From Chitinophagales bacterium (GTDB taxonomy: Bacteria > Bacteroidota > Bacteroidia > Chitinophagales > Saprospiraceae): a stretch of DNA of 64,000 nt. Below the pieces are notes generated by a model, which was given only the letters and a program-made list of their open reading frames with translations, was not told the origin of the DNA and did not search any database. Shown here piece after piece: positions 63,890-64,000 of this stretch. Location of the stretch: NCBI GenBank assembly GCA_013299105.1, contig JAAFJY010000006.1, forward strand, positions 211,032 through 275,031. Direction: 5' to 3'. Each line of letters starts with the position of its first letter. Within the stretch, counting starts at the first letter, position 1. Made by a program: the position numbers and the translations under genes.

Positions 63890-64000
63890 TTAGGTTTTGT
63901 GCAAATTTTGAAAGTTGAGAGTGATCAAAGACTTCAAATCCTGTTGAGTTTCAGGGTCAGAATTGACTTTATTCATTGCATTTCTAATAGCTTCATGAAA
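63890..64000 (-). CDS. C-terminus of an unidentified gene (partial)
   Basis: The minus-strand frame is open from the window edge to a TAA at 63890-63892 and encodes 36 residues (FHEAIRNAMNKVNSD, then PETQQDLKSLITLNF, then QNLHKT). The composition is polar and helical, with no recognised motif. It may be a real gene end, but the start and family lie outside the window. Confidence 0.4.
   Translation of the reverse strand, partial: FHEAIRNAMNKVNSDPETQQDLKSLITLNFQNLHKT

Overview
The window looks like a chromosomal segment of a Bacteroidota bacterium, probably of the Saprospiria (Haliscomenobacter/Lewinella-like); the genus is inference. Supporting signs are two proteins with C-terminal type IX secretion (T9SS) sorting domains, a one-polypeptide MurF-alanine racemase, a propeller-type (Reg_prop/Y_Y_Y) hybrid sensor kinase, DUF5723-type outer-membrane proteins, a TonB receptor with an N-terminal carboxypeptidase-like domain, TAnnTTTG promoter elements (best at 46654-46685 and 23594-23623) and almost no Shine-Dalgarno sites. 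No rRNA, tRNA or CRISPR array was seen.

Layout. 1-4379: 5'-truncated hybrid sensor kinase fused to a class III cyclase. 4606-6417: uvrC. 6496-8035: double hairpin plus an AAA ATPase gene with an in-frame TAG. 8126-10273: YafK-like L,D-transpeptidase and two small envelope proteins. 10595-16081: tripartite RND efflux operon (minus strand). 16725-20260: TonB protein, methionine aminotransferase, AlkA-type glycosylase. 20260-25323: gyrB, a pair of paralogous unknown genes (one frameshifted), tsaE, alanine dehydrogenase. 25750-30274: two DUF5723 outer-membrane proteins and a DUF1801 protein. 30409-35081: TonB-dependent receptor, Nfu, rsmA. 35861-40640: three consecutive parvulin-type envelope chaperones. 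41016-43484: murF-alr. 43653-44436: an IS200-like (RAYT) transposase bracketed by REP-type hairpin pairs. 44590-50116: uvrB, a small membrane protein, a tandem universal stress protein, a MoeB/ThiF-rhodanese protein. 50699-63538: an LVIVD-type secreted protein, a MenI-like thioesterase, a 3055-residue protein made of 24 tandem repeats, and a FemAB/GNAT-like protein. The 3' end of another minus-strand gene enters at the right edge.

Most genes are housekeeping (DNA repair, gyrase, t6A and rRNA modification, cell wall, Fe-S) or envelope functions (efflux, TonB system, outer-membrane proteins, periplasmic foldases, T9SS cargo). The foldases, DUF5723 barrels, TonB components and T9SS cargo fit a cell with heavy outer-membrane traffic.

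The intergenic space is unusually rich in repeats: a ~141-bp MITE-like element (three full copies, one fragment, one copy split by another insertion), a ~180-bp AGAATT-rich element, RAYT-type REP doublets, GC-rich palindromes with T-runs, CCATTAA heptamer arrays, and a recurring GTCAACGTCAT motif. The most notable observations are the 24-repeat T9SS protein, the RAYT/REP system with gene-less derivatives, the nested insertion at 48421-48920 with perfect 13-bp terminal repeats and a 5-bp target duplication, and the sensor kinase-cyclase fusion.
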